Shown one piece after another: positions 10,748 to 20,891 of a DNA stretch of 64,000 nt. The stretch comes from Artemisia argyi (lineage: Eukaryota; Streptophyta; Magnoliopsida; Asterales; Asteraceae). Position 1 is the stretch's first letter. Each line of letters begins with the position of its first letter. The position numbers were made by a program, and so were the translations under genes. The notes under the pieces were generated by a model. It was given only the letters and a program-made list of their open reading frames with translations. It had not been told where the DNA came from and did no database searches. The stretch is from the NCBI GenBank assembly GCA_030686995.1, contig CM060692.1, forward strand, positions 17,465,465 to 17,529,464, written 5' to 3'.

Positions 10748-12156
10748 TGATGAGGCGAAAAATGATCCGTTTTTAGGGGGTCATTTAAGCCCGAATCCGA
10801 CTTTATTTGATCAAATATTTCCCTAAATCGTTCCTTTTGTGATTTTAGGTGTTTGGAGAGTGAATTCTGGAAAAGAGGCTATTTTGGACGTTTTTTGGAG
10901 CATAAAGTGAAGAAAACGACAAAGTACCAAATCCAAGCTGGAATTGCTAGGTGACGGCGTCAAGGATTTACTCTTGACGGCGTCAGAAAGGATGAATATT
11001 TTACCGTAGGTTGTGAAGGCGTCAGATGAAGAGATGACGGCGTCAAAGTGGCCAAAGATTAATTTACCGTAGGTGGTGACGGCGTCACCAAGGCCGTCAC
11101 AATTGGATCTAGGGCGTCCGAGGAAGTTATTGGCGGCTGGCTGACGGCGTCAGAATTAACTCTTGACGCCGTCAGGATGATTTTCCTATATATAGTTTTC
11201 TAGTTTTTTCATTAAAGGAGGAGAAGTTTTGGTGAAACCCTAAAGACGATTTTGGTGCCTCTTTTACAGGTTTTTCAAGGGTTCCAAACCCTTGATACCT
11301 TGCATTGTAATTGAGATAAGTATACTCTTAATTCAATCAATATGTCTATGTGTTGGTTGTTTATCTTTTGTTCTTATCTTAATTCTACTATGCTAGGCTA
11401 GATTTCCTTTGTGTTTGCTTAGATCTAATGAAACCTAGATGTTGTTTATGTGTTAATTACTTGTCTATTCTTGTTCTTGGATGAATGATATTATATGTTA
11501 GGCTTAAGAAAACTGGCAGATCTCCAAATGGTAACATGCTTGAACGTCTTAAGAAACATGAACCGAGGCGTACTAGGTCTTTATTGGTTGTATTTAATGC
11601 ATGAGCCACTGTTTACAATCCCTATAGTTGTGCTGGGTCATGGTGTAGGAGGAGATAAGAGCTCATAGAGTTGGGGAGTTATGTATGCCACCCCACGAAT
11701 GGTATTAAGGAATACAATCCGTCATCCATACAAGTGTAACAAGTAATTGACATGTAAAAGATATCTAGGGAGTAATGAAGTCTAAGTAAACACAATTTCT
11801 CCAAATACTGCTCACAACCTTAGTTTAATATTAGTTTAATTTCATTTTCATTAGTTTAATTAGTTATAAAGTAGTTTTTGGGTTAGTTGAATAACAACTA
11901 ATTCCGCCCACTCTTCCAAAACCTGAGATTTTACTTGCTTTCATAAAATATAAAAACACAAAAATAATCATCTTTCATCTTTAGAACTATTAATTAGGCT
12001 TTCTAATCCTAGCGACACTATTCCTAAGCTGAACGATCAATCCCCCGGTACTTGTCACTATACTATACTACAACGATCAGGTACACTGCCTGGTGGGGGT
12101 TGTAAGCCTCGCGAGATCCCTCGAGAGGTAAAGCAAGGTGCGATTCCCACGCATCA
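10748..12156 (+). repeat. Element N 3' LTR
   Basis: 1409 bp, the same length as the 5' LTR with about five substitutions between them. It ends GCATCA and is followed by the target duplication gtttt. It carries the second copy of the palindrome array and TATA box. Confidence 0.93.
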
Positions 12157-13388
12157 GTTTTCATTTAACAATTTTTCAATTAGTAAAATATCCCCCTCCG
12201 GATCAAAGTTATTATTATCAATTTCCGGTGAAACTGAATTGTTTAAAAGGCAAGCATTGATTTCTTTCCAAGCGAGATCACTTCCCTCAAACGGAGTGAG
12301 GGAAGGGGAAGAATCGGAGACGATTGGTACAAAAGAAGGAGTGGGATTGCCACTCGAAGCATTGTCGGTAAAACCAAGAATTTCTTGAGTATCTCGCGGT
12401 TTAGTTAAGATTGAAAGTAACGGCTTCATTTCCCACACGTAAGGTAATCTCCTCATCATAAACATCAATTAAAGCATGACCGGTCCTTAGGAATCCTCTC
12501 TCGGGAATGAGAGGAACCCGTGGATCGGCATCGAAATCAACAACCACAAAATCTGTAGGGAAATTGAATTTCCCAATATTGACAAAAATATCCTCAACTA
12601 TGCCAATTGGACGAGACGTAGATCGGTCGGTAAGCTCGAGGGTCATAAGCGTCGGTGTCAAGTTAGGAAGAGACAACTTTTTTCTAAATCGACAATGGCA
12701 TTAGGTTAATACTAGCACCAAGATCGGCCAAGGCGAAGCATTGAACCATAACCGGAAAATTGCACGGTATAAGAAACTTGCCAGGGTCTTCAAGCTTTTC
12801 GGGTAGCTTTTTAAGAAGAACCGCTGAGCAATTCTCATTCATTTGAGTCTTTGAAATTTCAAAAAGCTTTTCCTTATTATTCAAAAGACCTTTTAGCATT
12901 GAAGCAAATTTTGGCATCAAAAGTATAGCATCCGCGAGACTTATATCAAAGTGTAACTCTTGAAAAATCTGATAAAACTTTTCCATTTGGTTTTTATCCT
13001 TCTCGCGGTGCTTTTGTTCGTTTAAGCGTGACGGATATGGAAACTTTGTTTTAACCGGTATTTCCTTTTCATTTTCATTAACAACTTTTTCCTTTCCTTT
13101 TGACGTCGGGACCATCGGAGGTTGGATGTCTTCGGTCCTTCCATTATTAATAGGAGTTTCCGTATCCGTTGTCACCTCGGATTCACGAGCGACTACCTTG
13201 GGAGGTAGAGAAGAAGAAGTAGTCGGAGCTGTCGGTCCATCATAAGTAACACCACTCCTTGTTATGATCGCTTTTGCATCGTCCCTCGGGTTAGCGATCG
13301 TGTTGTTTGGCAACGTTCCAGAGCCCCTGGGTCGATCATTTAAACGCTTGTTGAGGTCATTGATTTGAGTTGCAAATAACTTCGTTGT
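12157..13388 (-). pseudogene. Element A protease and linker (broken)
   Basis: The minus-strand frames carry SNTIANPR-like, TRSGVTYDG and [14 protein letters not shown], the retropepsin active-site region that would cleave the gag-pol polyprotein, then DFVVVDFDADPRVPL. Three frames are needed to read it: the frame shifts just after the DLGAS block (about 12680) and again near 12450, where a stretch corresponding to roughly 28 residues of element B's linker is missing. The flap-side LILGRG block is altered to LIPERG. An in-frame TAA at 13389-13391 separates it from gag. Element N interrupts the linker at the left end. Confidence 0.88.
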
Positions 13389-14870
13389 TTACTCTTGTTT
13401 AGCAATTAAAGCTTGTTGACTTTGAATCAATTGCTTAATCAACTCATCCGTGGGCGACGGATTTGGAATAACACTTTGATTTTGATTATTGAAATTTTGC
13501 CCATGGTTTTGAAAATTGCCATTGTTCTGATTTCCATGATTAAAATTTCCATGATTATTATTCTGAAAATTTCCATTATTTTGAAAATTGTTCCCTTGAG
13601 GCGGAGCTTGGTTTTGATTTCCCTGAAAATTCCGATTGTGGTTTACACCTTGGTTTTGAAAACCTTGATTTTGTCGATTTTGATTTTGATTAGCTTGATG
13701 TGTACGGTTTTGCACATTGTTATTATGATTCTGATTTTGAAAACCGGGTGGTCCAAGATAATGGCTCGAACGGTAATTGAGAAGACTTCGATCTCCTTGA
13801 AGAGGTGGGTAACCGTTGCCACCCATGTTCGTAGCATACACGTTCTCTTGAGCATAAGAGCCGGTGGTCGGACACTCATAATACGGATGTGGACCACCAC
13901 AAGTAATACAACCTTGATTAACGACATTGACTTGATGACTTGATTTTTCCATAGACATTGCATCAACTTTCTTTGTTAAAGCCATAAGCATACTTATCAT
14001 TTCATCATTACTTTTACCAGTATTAGACACTTGAGGTTTATTTCTTGATATTCTAACACGAGCCTTATTTTCAATTATCGTGAAAGCATCATTCGTGTTC
14101 CTAGCCAACAAGTTCCCATCCGCAGCAGAATTAAGTGAGTCTTGATCAACATGACATAACCCATTATAGAAAGTGTCAATCTGCTGAAGGTCGGTGAACC
14201 CATGGTTAGGACATTTTTCCTTCAAATCTTTGAATCGATCCCAAGCTTCACTAAACGACTCATCAAAAGCTTGTTGGAACCGAAAGATTTGGGAACGTAG
14301 GTTAGAAGTTTTAGAGGGAGGATAGAAATAGTTCACAAACTTGGAAGCAAGATCATTCCAAGTGTGAATCGAATTAAGCAGTTCCTTTTCCAGCCAAGTC
14401 CAGGCTGCCCCTTTTAAGGAGAAAGGAAATAACTTCAATTTCACCACATCGTGAGGAACTTGGTTCATTCTTATAGTCTCAGCGATGTCGGTTAAATTTC
14501 TGATGTGAGCATAGGGGTCTTCGTGATCATACCCGTGAAAGGATATACCCGTGATCAAATTGAGTAATCCGTGATTGATATCAAAATTGGCATTGATGTC
14601 CAGAATCACAATAGCTCTCCTCACACCATTGAATGGTGATTGGAGTTGTTCCTCCATTGGACGTGGATCAAATGCCGGTTGTTGTCCCATCGGCGGGATA
14701 ACATTGTGTTGCGGACCACCCATCGGCGGGGGTCCGTTGTGTTGTTCGTTTTGGTTCATCTCCTCGTCGTCAAGGAAATGAACCCGACTAGTATGTCGTA
14801 AAACCCGCTCGGGGTTTGAAAATGGAGACGTAAGACTCTCAAAAGAAGAACGGGTGTGCATACACCACAA
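13389..14870 (-). pseudogene. Element A gag (separated from pol by a stop)
   Basis: A 493-aa capsid/nucleocapsid frame. The gag core includes FPFSLKGAAWTWLEKE, FYPPSKTSNLRSQI and FSEAWDRFKDL. The zinc knuckle CITCGGPHPYYEC (13872-13910) has CX2CX3HX4C spacing, one residue shorter than the usual CX2CX4HX4C, as in element B. A long Asn/Gln-rich tail follows. Codon 4 (MHTRSS) is at least as likely a start as codon 1. In B gag and pol are one frame; here a TAA (CAA GAG TAA) ends gag, so this is a damaged polyprotein, not a separate gene. Gag itself could still be full length. Confidence 0.85.
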
Positions 14871-15346
14871 GCAAATTCAAAAAGAAAAAAGAAAATAAAA
14901 TCTTTTTATTTTTTTATTTTTTTAATATCCCAAAAACTTTTTATTTCTTTTGTTTTTCTTTTCTTAAAACGTAACGTTAATTGAAAACCGTTTCTTTCAA
15001 AACCACTTGCGATGGAACGGGAGAGAAGAATGGATCTCTCTTCAGCTAGCAATTTAATGTCTTAGCTTCCGTATTTCCCGCTTAATCGGTCGTAGTAATT
15101 GAAATAATCCGATAAACAACTAAATTCACGTTTTTGTTATATTGTGAGACTTATTTGGTTTACAACGCCCTCCCTTCTACGGCAGAGTCGAGGCTGTAAC
15201 TTTATTATTTTTTTGGTATTTTTGTAAACACTTTAAGAAAAGTGTTTTGAATTTTTCAATTTTTATAGAAATATATATACAAAGTAGAGGAAGGCTTAAC
15301 AAAACACGATTTTTCAAAACAATATTCAAAAATTCACTTCAAGCCT
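14871..15346 (-). other. Element A leader between primer site and gag
   Basis: About 480 bp of AT-rich non-coding sequence between the primer-binding site and the gag start. No other feature seen. Confidence 0.6.
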
Positions 15347-15364
15347 TCCCCGGCAGCGGCGCTA
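15347..15364 (-). other. Element A primer-binding site
   Basis: On the minus strand it reads AGCGCCGCTGCCGGGGA, the Asp-tRNA-type site seen in N and B but with TGG changed to TAG at the 5' end. The change fits an inactive copy. Confidence 0.8.
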
Positions 15365-15369
15365 AAAAT

Positions 15370-16060
15370 TGATTGTGTGAAAATCAATCTTATTATAGTA
15401 TAGTAGTAATATATCGAAATGATCCGCGTGAAATATGGATCACCCGAGTCGTATCCGAGTGAAGGTGAATGGAATCAAGAATATTGATTCGTGAAAACCG
15501 TGAATTGAGAAGTAAAAAAGTGAAAATAGCAATCAAGTAATTCAAGTATTCACAAACAAATATGATTATGCAAAGAGTACAAGCTAATATGGCACAAAAG
15601 GCTAAAACGTAAAAACGGAAATGCAACCGCGTTATTTAAAACGCAACTTTTATTGAAAAATGATCCTACAAACGTAAAAATATTTTCTAAAAATATTAAA
15701 CTATTAAAATGAATTTCCAAAAAAATAAAAATATTTTTTTGACTTTTCTATTATTTTCTATGAATTTATTTTGATTTTTGTAATTTTAAATGAATTAAAA
15801 ATTGAAGAAAATAAAAAAATGAGTTGGAAAAATGAAAATTAAATTCTGAAAATTCTAAAATATTATAAAAGAATTTCTAAAAATGTTTTTGTATTTTTCA
15901 CAACTTTTTATGAATTTTTATGGATTTTTGCTATTTTAAAAACTATTTAAAAATGAATAAAATCAAAAGAAAATTAAGAAAAATACTAAAACTAGTTGGA
16001 AAAATCTGAAAAAATTCCAGAAAATCTAAAATATCAAAAAGAACTTGAGAAATTTTTTGA
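15370..16060 (-). repeat. Element A 5' LTR (partial, outer border unresolved)
   Basis: The LTR border next to the primer site is placed at 15370 by analogy with the spacing in N and B (LTR ends CA, then about five bases, then primer site). Beyond it the sequence is very AT-rich and I found no second copy to fix the outer end. No matching LTR is visible at the other end of A. Confidence 0.5.
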
Positions 16061-16810
16061 AAAGAAAAGAAGCTAATTCAGTGCTTATTTAGCACAACTG
16101 CTTATTCACAAGTGCTTATTATTAGTTATACATGTTGAAAAACGTTATTCGGGTTAACAAAATTAACCCGAACTCTTATTAGGGTTGGGTTTCGGGTGAG
16201 AGATTTAACGTTATTTGGGTTAACCCGCATAAGGGTTTTTTATTTTCCATTGTTCCTTTGTTGTTTATAAAAATTTACCCATTTATTTGTATCTTTATAT
16301 TATAATTTGGCTTATTGGGTAAGCCGTACGCGAATAACCCACAACCTGAATAACCTGCATCTTATTAGGGTCGTGTATCGATAAGATTTTTCTTCCTCAA
16401 AAACGCAATTAACCCGACTCAAATAAGGCTTATTCGAGTCGGGTTTACACGATTAACAACCTTTTTATTTTGCAATAACAATGGCTATTAAAAACAGTCC
16501 AAATCACCCTTGTTTTCAGCTATTTTAACAGTTCCAAACACCCTCTAAAATCAGCAATTGAAAATAGTCCCAAACACCCCTGAATTGAGCTATCAAAACA
16601 GTTCCAAACACCCCTCAATTTAGCTATTAAAATCAGTCCCTAATACCTTGTGTTCTGTTATTAAAACAGTCCGAAACACCAATGAATCTAGCCATTATGA
16701 TAGTCCGAAAAACCATTTAAATAATTCTTAGAAAAAGAACAGTTCCAAGCACCCTTGAACTAACCAAGTCCTAATGTAACAACAAACAACATCTTATATA
16801 AAAAAGAATT
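16061..16810. other. Non-coding region with a degenerate 45-bp tandem repeat
   Basis: From about 16490 to 16720 a unit of roughly 45 bp repeats about five times with drift. Each has 'ACAGTCC/TTCCAAACACCCCT' followed by 'AATTnAGCTATtAAAA'. The flanking 16140-16460 has repeated GGGTTAACCCG-like words. It may be part of the A LTR or older debris. No ORF. Confidence 0.5.
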
Positions 16811-17284
16811 ATATATATATACTAAAGGATAAGAGGTTAGTGTAGCAAACACTGTAGCTGCTACAGTTGTTTCTAGAGTAACATTCTTTTTTGACACTTT
16901 GAGCCCCTAACGTTATAGATCAATTGCAAAGTTAGTCTTTAACGATCGTTACCTAACAGTTATGGATTAAATTTGCAACGACCCAATAATTTCAGGGACA
17001 TAATGTTATCTACAGTACAAACTTCCTTACCAAATTTAAAAAACAGTCCCTGCATTAGCGATAAATTACACAGTTAGTCCCTAAGGACTAACTTTGCAAA
17101 ATTCCGATAACTTTAGGGGCTTTTATGTAAAAAACTATACTATTTCCAGAAATTATTTATAAAAATAGTACTCGCGGTTATCGATCTTTTGCATAGTTAG
17201 TCCTTCAAAAAAAATTTTGACCGTTTCGTTTCGAGTATAGATTAAACACAACATTCCCGCAGCAACGTGCGGGTACCAAACTAG
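16811..17284 (+). mobile_element. Short non-autonomous Helitron-like element
   Basis: The 3' end is clear: hairpin CCCGCA-GCAACG-TGCGGG (17256-17273), then CTAG at 17281-17284 followed by host T, as expected for Helitrons. The 5' end is placed at the TATATACTAAAGG word, a degraded form of the usual TCTATACTA start, so it is less certain. No coding capacity. Its 3' core (GCAACG-GCGGGTACC-CTAG) resembles the Helitrons at 61393 and 52722. Confidence 0.7.
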
Positions 17285-17336
17285 TTAGATACTATATAAG
17301 CAAATTATATGTTCTATAGTAACTTCTAAGTAACCT

Positions 17337-17543
17337 TTAAAATGAATCTGCTCTCATTGTACACAAAATTCGTTTGTAAGTTTTCTCAAGATAAACAATA
17401 ATCGCATGACCTTTGCGCACTTTTTCTACGGCCAATAGTATTCCACCGGCTTCAAATGTCCTTGCTGCTGAATGAAGCTCATCGTTGTCGGTCTCACCAG
17501 AGAATATCTTCACAAGTTCCCTATAGTTCCACTGAAGATGCAT
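17337..17543 (-). pseudogene. CRM-domain (group II intron splicing factor) exon remnant
   Basis: Minus-strand residues MHLQWNYRELVKIF, then AGGILLAVEKVRKGHAIIVY, match the second half of the plant CRM domain, an RNA-binding fold of chloroplast and mitochondrial splicing factors (CRS1/CFM type). The usual YRGKNY motif is changed to YLEKTY and the frame ends soon after. Upstream on the minus strand is T-rich, as before an exon, but no further CRM exon is found in the window. Either a pseudogene fragment or one exon of a gene whose other parts were displaced; array B begins 770 bp away on the upstream side. Recognition is by motif only. Confidence 0.6.
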
Positions 17544-18310
17544 GTTATCAAAAAAAATTCAAAAATTCACGTCTTCCTGAAAAATAAAAATAAAATGTAA
17601 CATTTTAATCATATTTAGCAAACTATTATTTTTTCACTTTATGACTTTGGAAAACTTTCCAAAAAACATATAAATGGAGTTGTAAAAAAAATAATAATAA
17701 TATAGAAGATGCATGCACATTAATGGAGCCTGTCTCAGTGCTTCATACATAAAACACGAACCAACTACTAAAGAAAAGGTAACAAAATGCATCATTCCCA
17801 TATGAGGCATGTTGAATTTGCACTTAGTTTCTGTAAAGGCGGCTCTATTGGCGGGTTGAGTCATGGGTAAAAATTGGTTTGGGTATAAAATGGGACTGTC
17901 ATCTTAGATTGACAAACAAACACTTTTTCTCTCGTTCGTGTAAACAGTTAATATTTCAATTACGGAAAAAATAAAATAAAATAAACAATAATATAAAGTT
18001 TTAACATGATGATTGTACAAATCAAAAAAATAGACTTTGGGAAAGTTCCAACTTCTTTGACCTGTTCCACGTTTAGTTAAAAAGGCGCCCATTTGACCCT
18101 ATTGACCTCAATTAAAGACCAAATAATTCACCTATATGAAAATGGTCCCGTATCGAAGAAAAAATATATATATGAACACTCACTATTCAAATATCAAATC
18201 TTGTACATGAAAGTACACCGACATATGCATGAACCCTTGCTTTTGTAGACCCAAAAGATTCATAAAAGGTATAAAAATTCTCCTTTTTAGGATTAATAAT
18301 CAAACAACTC
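17544..18310. other. Non-coding flank left of array B
   Basis: AT-rich sequence with no recognised gene. The last five bases, aactc at 18306-18310, are the left target duplication of array B. Confidence 0.6.
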
Positions 18311-20220
18311 TGATGAGTATGCAAATACTCATCATTTCACCACCAATTTTGATATGAAAAATACAAAAAATGGCCAAAAACAATATAGATATCCTTGGTT
18401 TCGTGTTTTTATGTGTCTCAGGTACAAAGGGATTGAATTCCGGGCGAAATCATGCAATTTTTGAGCGAAAGCATGCAGTTTTGCGCGACTCGGCAACGAG
18501 CGGTACATACTGTGATATTAAGGCCAACCCGAATAGATTTTTGGAAAAAGAATGGAAAAATGACATAACCAAGCACGAGGTTGGAAAGAGCACAAAAATT
18601 ACGAGACCAATGAAATTTTACTTGAAGCATCGAGGCCGATATTAAGCGTATTTATTTCAAGGATCAATGAATTCAATATATAGAAGATAAGGATTGAAAA
18701 TGAAGGCCAGGGGTGTCAAGTGACAATTCACATCAAACTTCTAATTAAATCAAGTTTCTAGAAGCATGGGTCCCACCACCATGTGATATGTGAATTGAAA
18801 ATAACAAACTATTTGTCCCTTTTGGTATTTGATCGACCAAGAAAACAAGAATAAAACAAGAATCTTTGGTAGGCCCCACCATTTGCTCCAATATGAATTT
18901 ACATGAAAGACTTTTGTGTTCACTTTTGTGTCAGGGAGGAATGTTCCAAGAATAAGAAGAAAGAAAAGTGATTTACTTTTCTTGGACATGTGCGACAAAT
19001 TCATGCATTTTTATTATCTCTTGGTCGGGAGAAGATACGGAAAAGACAGTGACTATGTAATTTCTTGGTCGCAACGTTTGGGCTTATGAGTTAATGTGAT
19101 ATTATTTAGAAGTGCTCTTTTGTAGTATATGGAGGGACTAAACAAGTAATATTTGGGTCTATAAAAACCCACCTCCCACACCTTATTTAGGACGTTCTTT
19201 TCTCTGGAAGTTTTTAGTTTTCTCTAGTTTATGTTAAGCTTTATTTTAAGTTGTACTCTTTGAATTATTGTTTTAAGCTTTATAAAAGTATTATCTTGTT
19301 TAAATTTTATATACTTGCAATCTAACTTTCTTTCATCTAATTTTTCTTTATTTCTTCATTAAAGCTTCCAAGTTTACAAAATATTTATAAAAAGGAATGT
19401 GAAATAAAGAGTTTCTTATGATGGTGTAGTTGTAAAATATTGTTTTACATATGGTCACACACACTCTTATTCACATCTTTCTTCTTATAAATATATTGTC
19501 TTAGTTATTTAAATTCTCATTTCGCTTGTTTTAAATTTTTTATCTTTTGAAATCTTTGACCTTAATACCCGAATTAGTTTACTTTTTGTAAACATATTTC
19601 CTTGAGAAAGTTGGTGACTAAGACTTGTTCTATTACAATTAGTTTGTCTTTTTATTTTTCATTACTTTCGTTTAGCAATTATTCTAGTTTTAATTCTAGT
19701 CCGATCCATTCTAGCTTTAATCCTAGTCCGATCTACTCTAGTTTAAATACTGGTCCGATCTATTCTAGTGTTAACGCTAGTCCGATCTATTCTAGTTTTA
19801 ATACTAGTCCTAATATTTTAGCTTTATATATTATTGTTTATTTATTAAAAATTGAATTAGCGTAAAACAAGTCTTTAAATTGTAGTAATTAGAATTTTAA
19901 TCTTATAATTAATTTTTCTTAAAAACCTTCTTTTGCCATTTAGTACGTAGGAAAATATTTTTATAGATCCAATTGTGTTTAGCATTCACTTTCTCTTTCG
20001 CGCATTTATACGTTTTTTTTAGTTTCTTATACGTTTTTTTTTTTAGTTTCTTATACATTTTTTTTTAGTTTCTTATACTTTTCTTTTGTTGCTTTACGTT
20101 TCTGATTCACAAACCAACTCTCATACCCAATCCTTACAAGCACTTTAATTCCGAGTCTTAACCGACATTTTCCATTCACACCTCGTTGGGACACGACCCG
20201 GGTGATCACTTGCCCGGTAT

Positions 20221-20265
<45 letters not shown>

Positions 20266-20368
20266 TTCACGGGTTTCTGCACGTCGGTCTTTTTACAAAG
20301 GTTGACTAGTCAAAATTCCACGCATACTTTGTATGTACTTATTTGATACCTGTTCTACAGACGTATCA
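18311..20368 (+). repeat. Array B LTR1
   Basis: 2058 bp, from TGATGAGTAT to ACGTATCA. It opens with a perfect inverted repeat: ten bases TGATGAGTAT, spacer GCAA, then the reverse complement (18311-18334). It carries a TATA box at 19160, a 30-bp unit (CTAGTCCGATCTATT-type) repeated about five times at 19683-19812, and a TA microsatellite at 20224-20262. It lacks 268 bp present in LTR2 and LTR3. Short ORFs inside are not considered genes. Confidence 0.93.
19160..19167 (+). promoter_or_regulatory. TATA box of LTR1
   Basis: TATAAAAA in a GC-richer context. It also occurs in LTR2 (35686) and LTR3 (45028). Transcription is expected to start about 30 bp downstream, giving a U3 of roughly 880 bp. 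Confidence 0.65.
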
Positions 20369-20373
20369 ATTTT

Positions 20374-20391
20374 TGGCGCCGCTGCCGGGGA
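20374..20391 (+). other. B1 primer-binding site
   Basis: TGGCGCCGCTGCCGGGGA, tRNA-Asp type, starts six bases after LTR1, identical in sequence and spacing to element N. Confidence 0.9.
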
Positions 20392-20408
20392 GGTTGTGAT
20401 GCGACAAT

Positions 20409-20428
20409 ATCGTTAAGGTTTTAACGAT
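20409..20428 (+). other. Leader stem-loop after the primer site (B1)
   Basis: ATCGTTAA, loop GGTT, TTAACGAT: a perfect 8-bp stem 17 bases downstream of the primer-binding site. The same stem-loop is in B2 at 37187-37206. In retroviruses this region holds dimerisation and packaging stems; a similar role here is inferred. Confidence 0.5.
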
Positions 20429-20891
20429 TAGTGACTTGTAGATCCTTCGTCAAGAAGTTATCGCTTTCATAAAATATAAAACGCAAAAATATTTTCCTTT
20501 TTCTTTATGTATATATATATATGTAAAATATAAAAACCCAAAAACATTTTTCGTTTCCTTGATAATAAATACATAAAATATTACCACCGCAAACCAAGGC
20601 AGAACACCTACCAACTGGGGGTGTGAACATAATAAGTTCCAAAACCAAAGATTAAAACTTGCTATTGTATCCTTATGAGTGGTGTACCTTTTTCAAAGAA
20701 GCCATTCATTTGTGATCATTGGTTTAAGTTCAACTTGTCTTTTTGAGTTGGTCTGTTTTAATTGAGTTGTTCTCGTTCGTGTACGTCTAAACCCTTTACT
20801 TGAACTCGTAAAAATTCCTCGAAGACGTACCCGAAGATTATCAGAAATAGTCGGGTCTGAGATCCGTGCTGTTTCCACTCCAGCTGTCACC
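20429..20891 (+). other. B1 leader and ATG-less upstream gag frame
   Basis: The frame of gag is open from the TGA at 20763-20765 to the first ATG at 20892, 42 codons, without an ATG. It encodes an Arg-rich stretch ([20 protein letters not shown]) of the kind usually found at the amino end of gag in this lineage. The annotated start may be internal, with the original ATG lost. Confidence 0.5.

Larger units (their letters stand above)
5783..12156 (+). mobile_element. Element N: young non-autonomous LTR retrotransposon nested in A
   Basis: A complete insertion with two 1409-bp LTRs, both starting TGATGAGGCG and ending GCATCA. It is flanked by the direct repeat gtttt at 5778-5782 and 12157-12161, the 5-bp target duplication. 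Comparing the LTRs by eye I count five substitutions (0.35%) and no indel, so the insertion is recent. It has an Asp-tRNA-type primer-binding site but no gag, RT, RNase H or integrase; the 3556-bp internal region holds one 298-aa ORF. It must borrow proteins from an autonomous relative. Shared primer site and 3' hairpins tie it to the Athila lineage. It sits antisense to A. Confidence 0.92.
2330..15370 (-). mobile_element. Element A: decayed Athila-lineage Ty3/Gypsy retrotransposon, internal region
   Basis: The order on the minus strand is primer-binding site (15347-15364), gag, protease, RT/RNase H, integrase, then a non-coding 3' region with hairpins. This is the Ty3/Gypsy order, and the gag and integrase motifs resemble the Athila lineage. 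The internal region is split by element N at 5783-12156; removing N and one copy of its 5-bp target duplication rejoins the linker frame exactly. I found in-frame stops at 13389, 4986, 4122 and 3333, two frameshifts in the protease region, and no 3' LTR on the left. It is an old, truncated, inactive copy. The left limit is approximate. Confidence 0.85.

Noticed and set aside
18370..18645. 91-aa frame conserved in all three B LTRs, and the antisense 70-aa frame
   Set aside because: The LTRs are recent copies of each other, so conservation carries no information; there is no recognisable domain and it lies in U3 upstream of the TATA box.
18750..19004. 84-aa minus-strand frame repeated in the LTRs
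   Set aside because: Same reason: recently copied LTR DNA, no domain.
19683..19812. CRISPR-like array
   Set aside because: Units are contiguous without unique spacers, and the DNA is eukaryotic.
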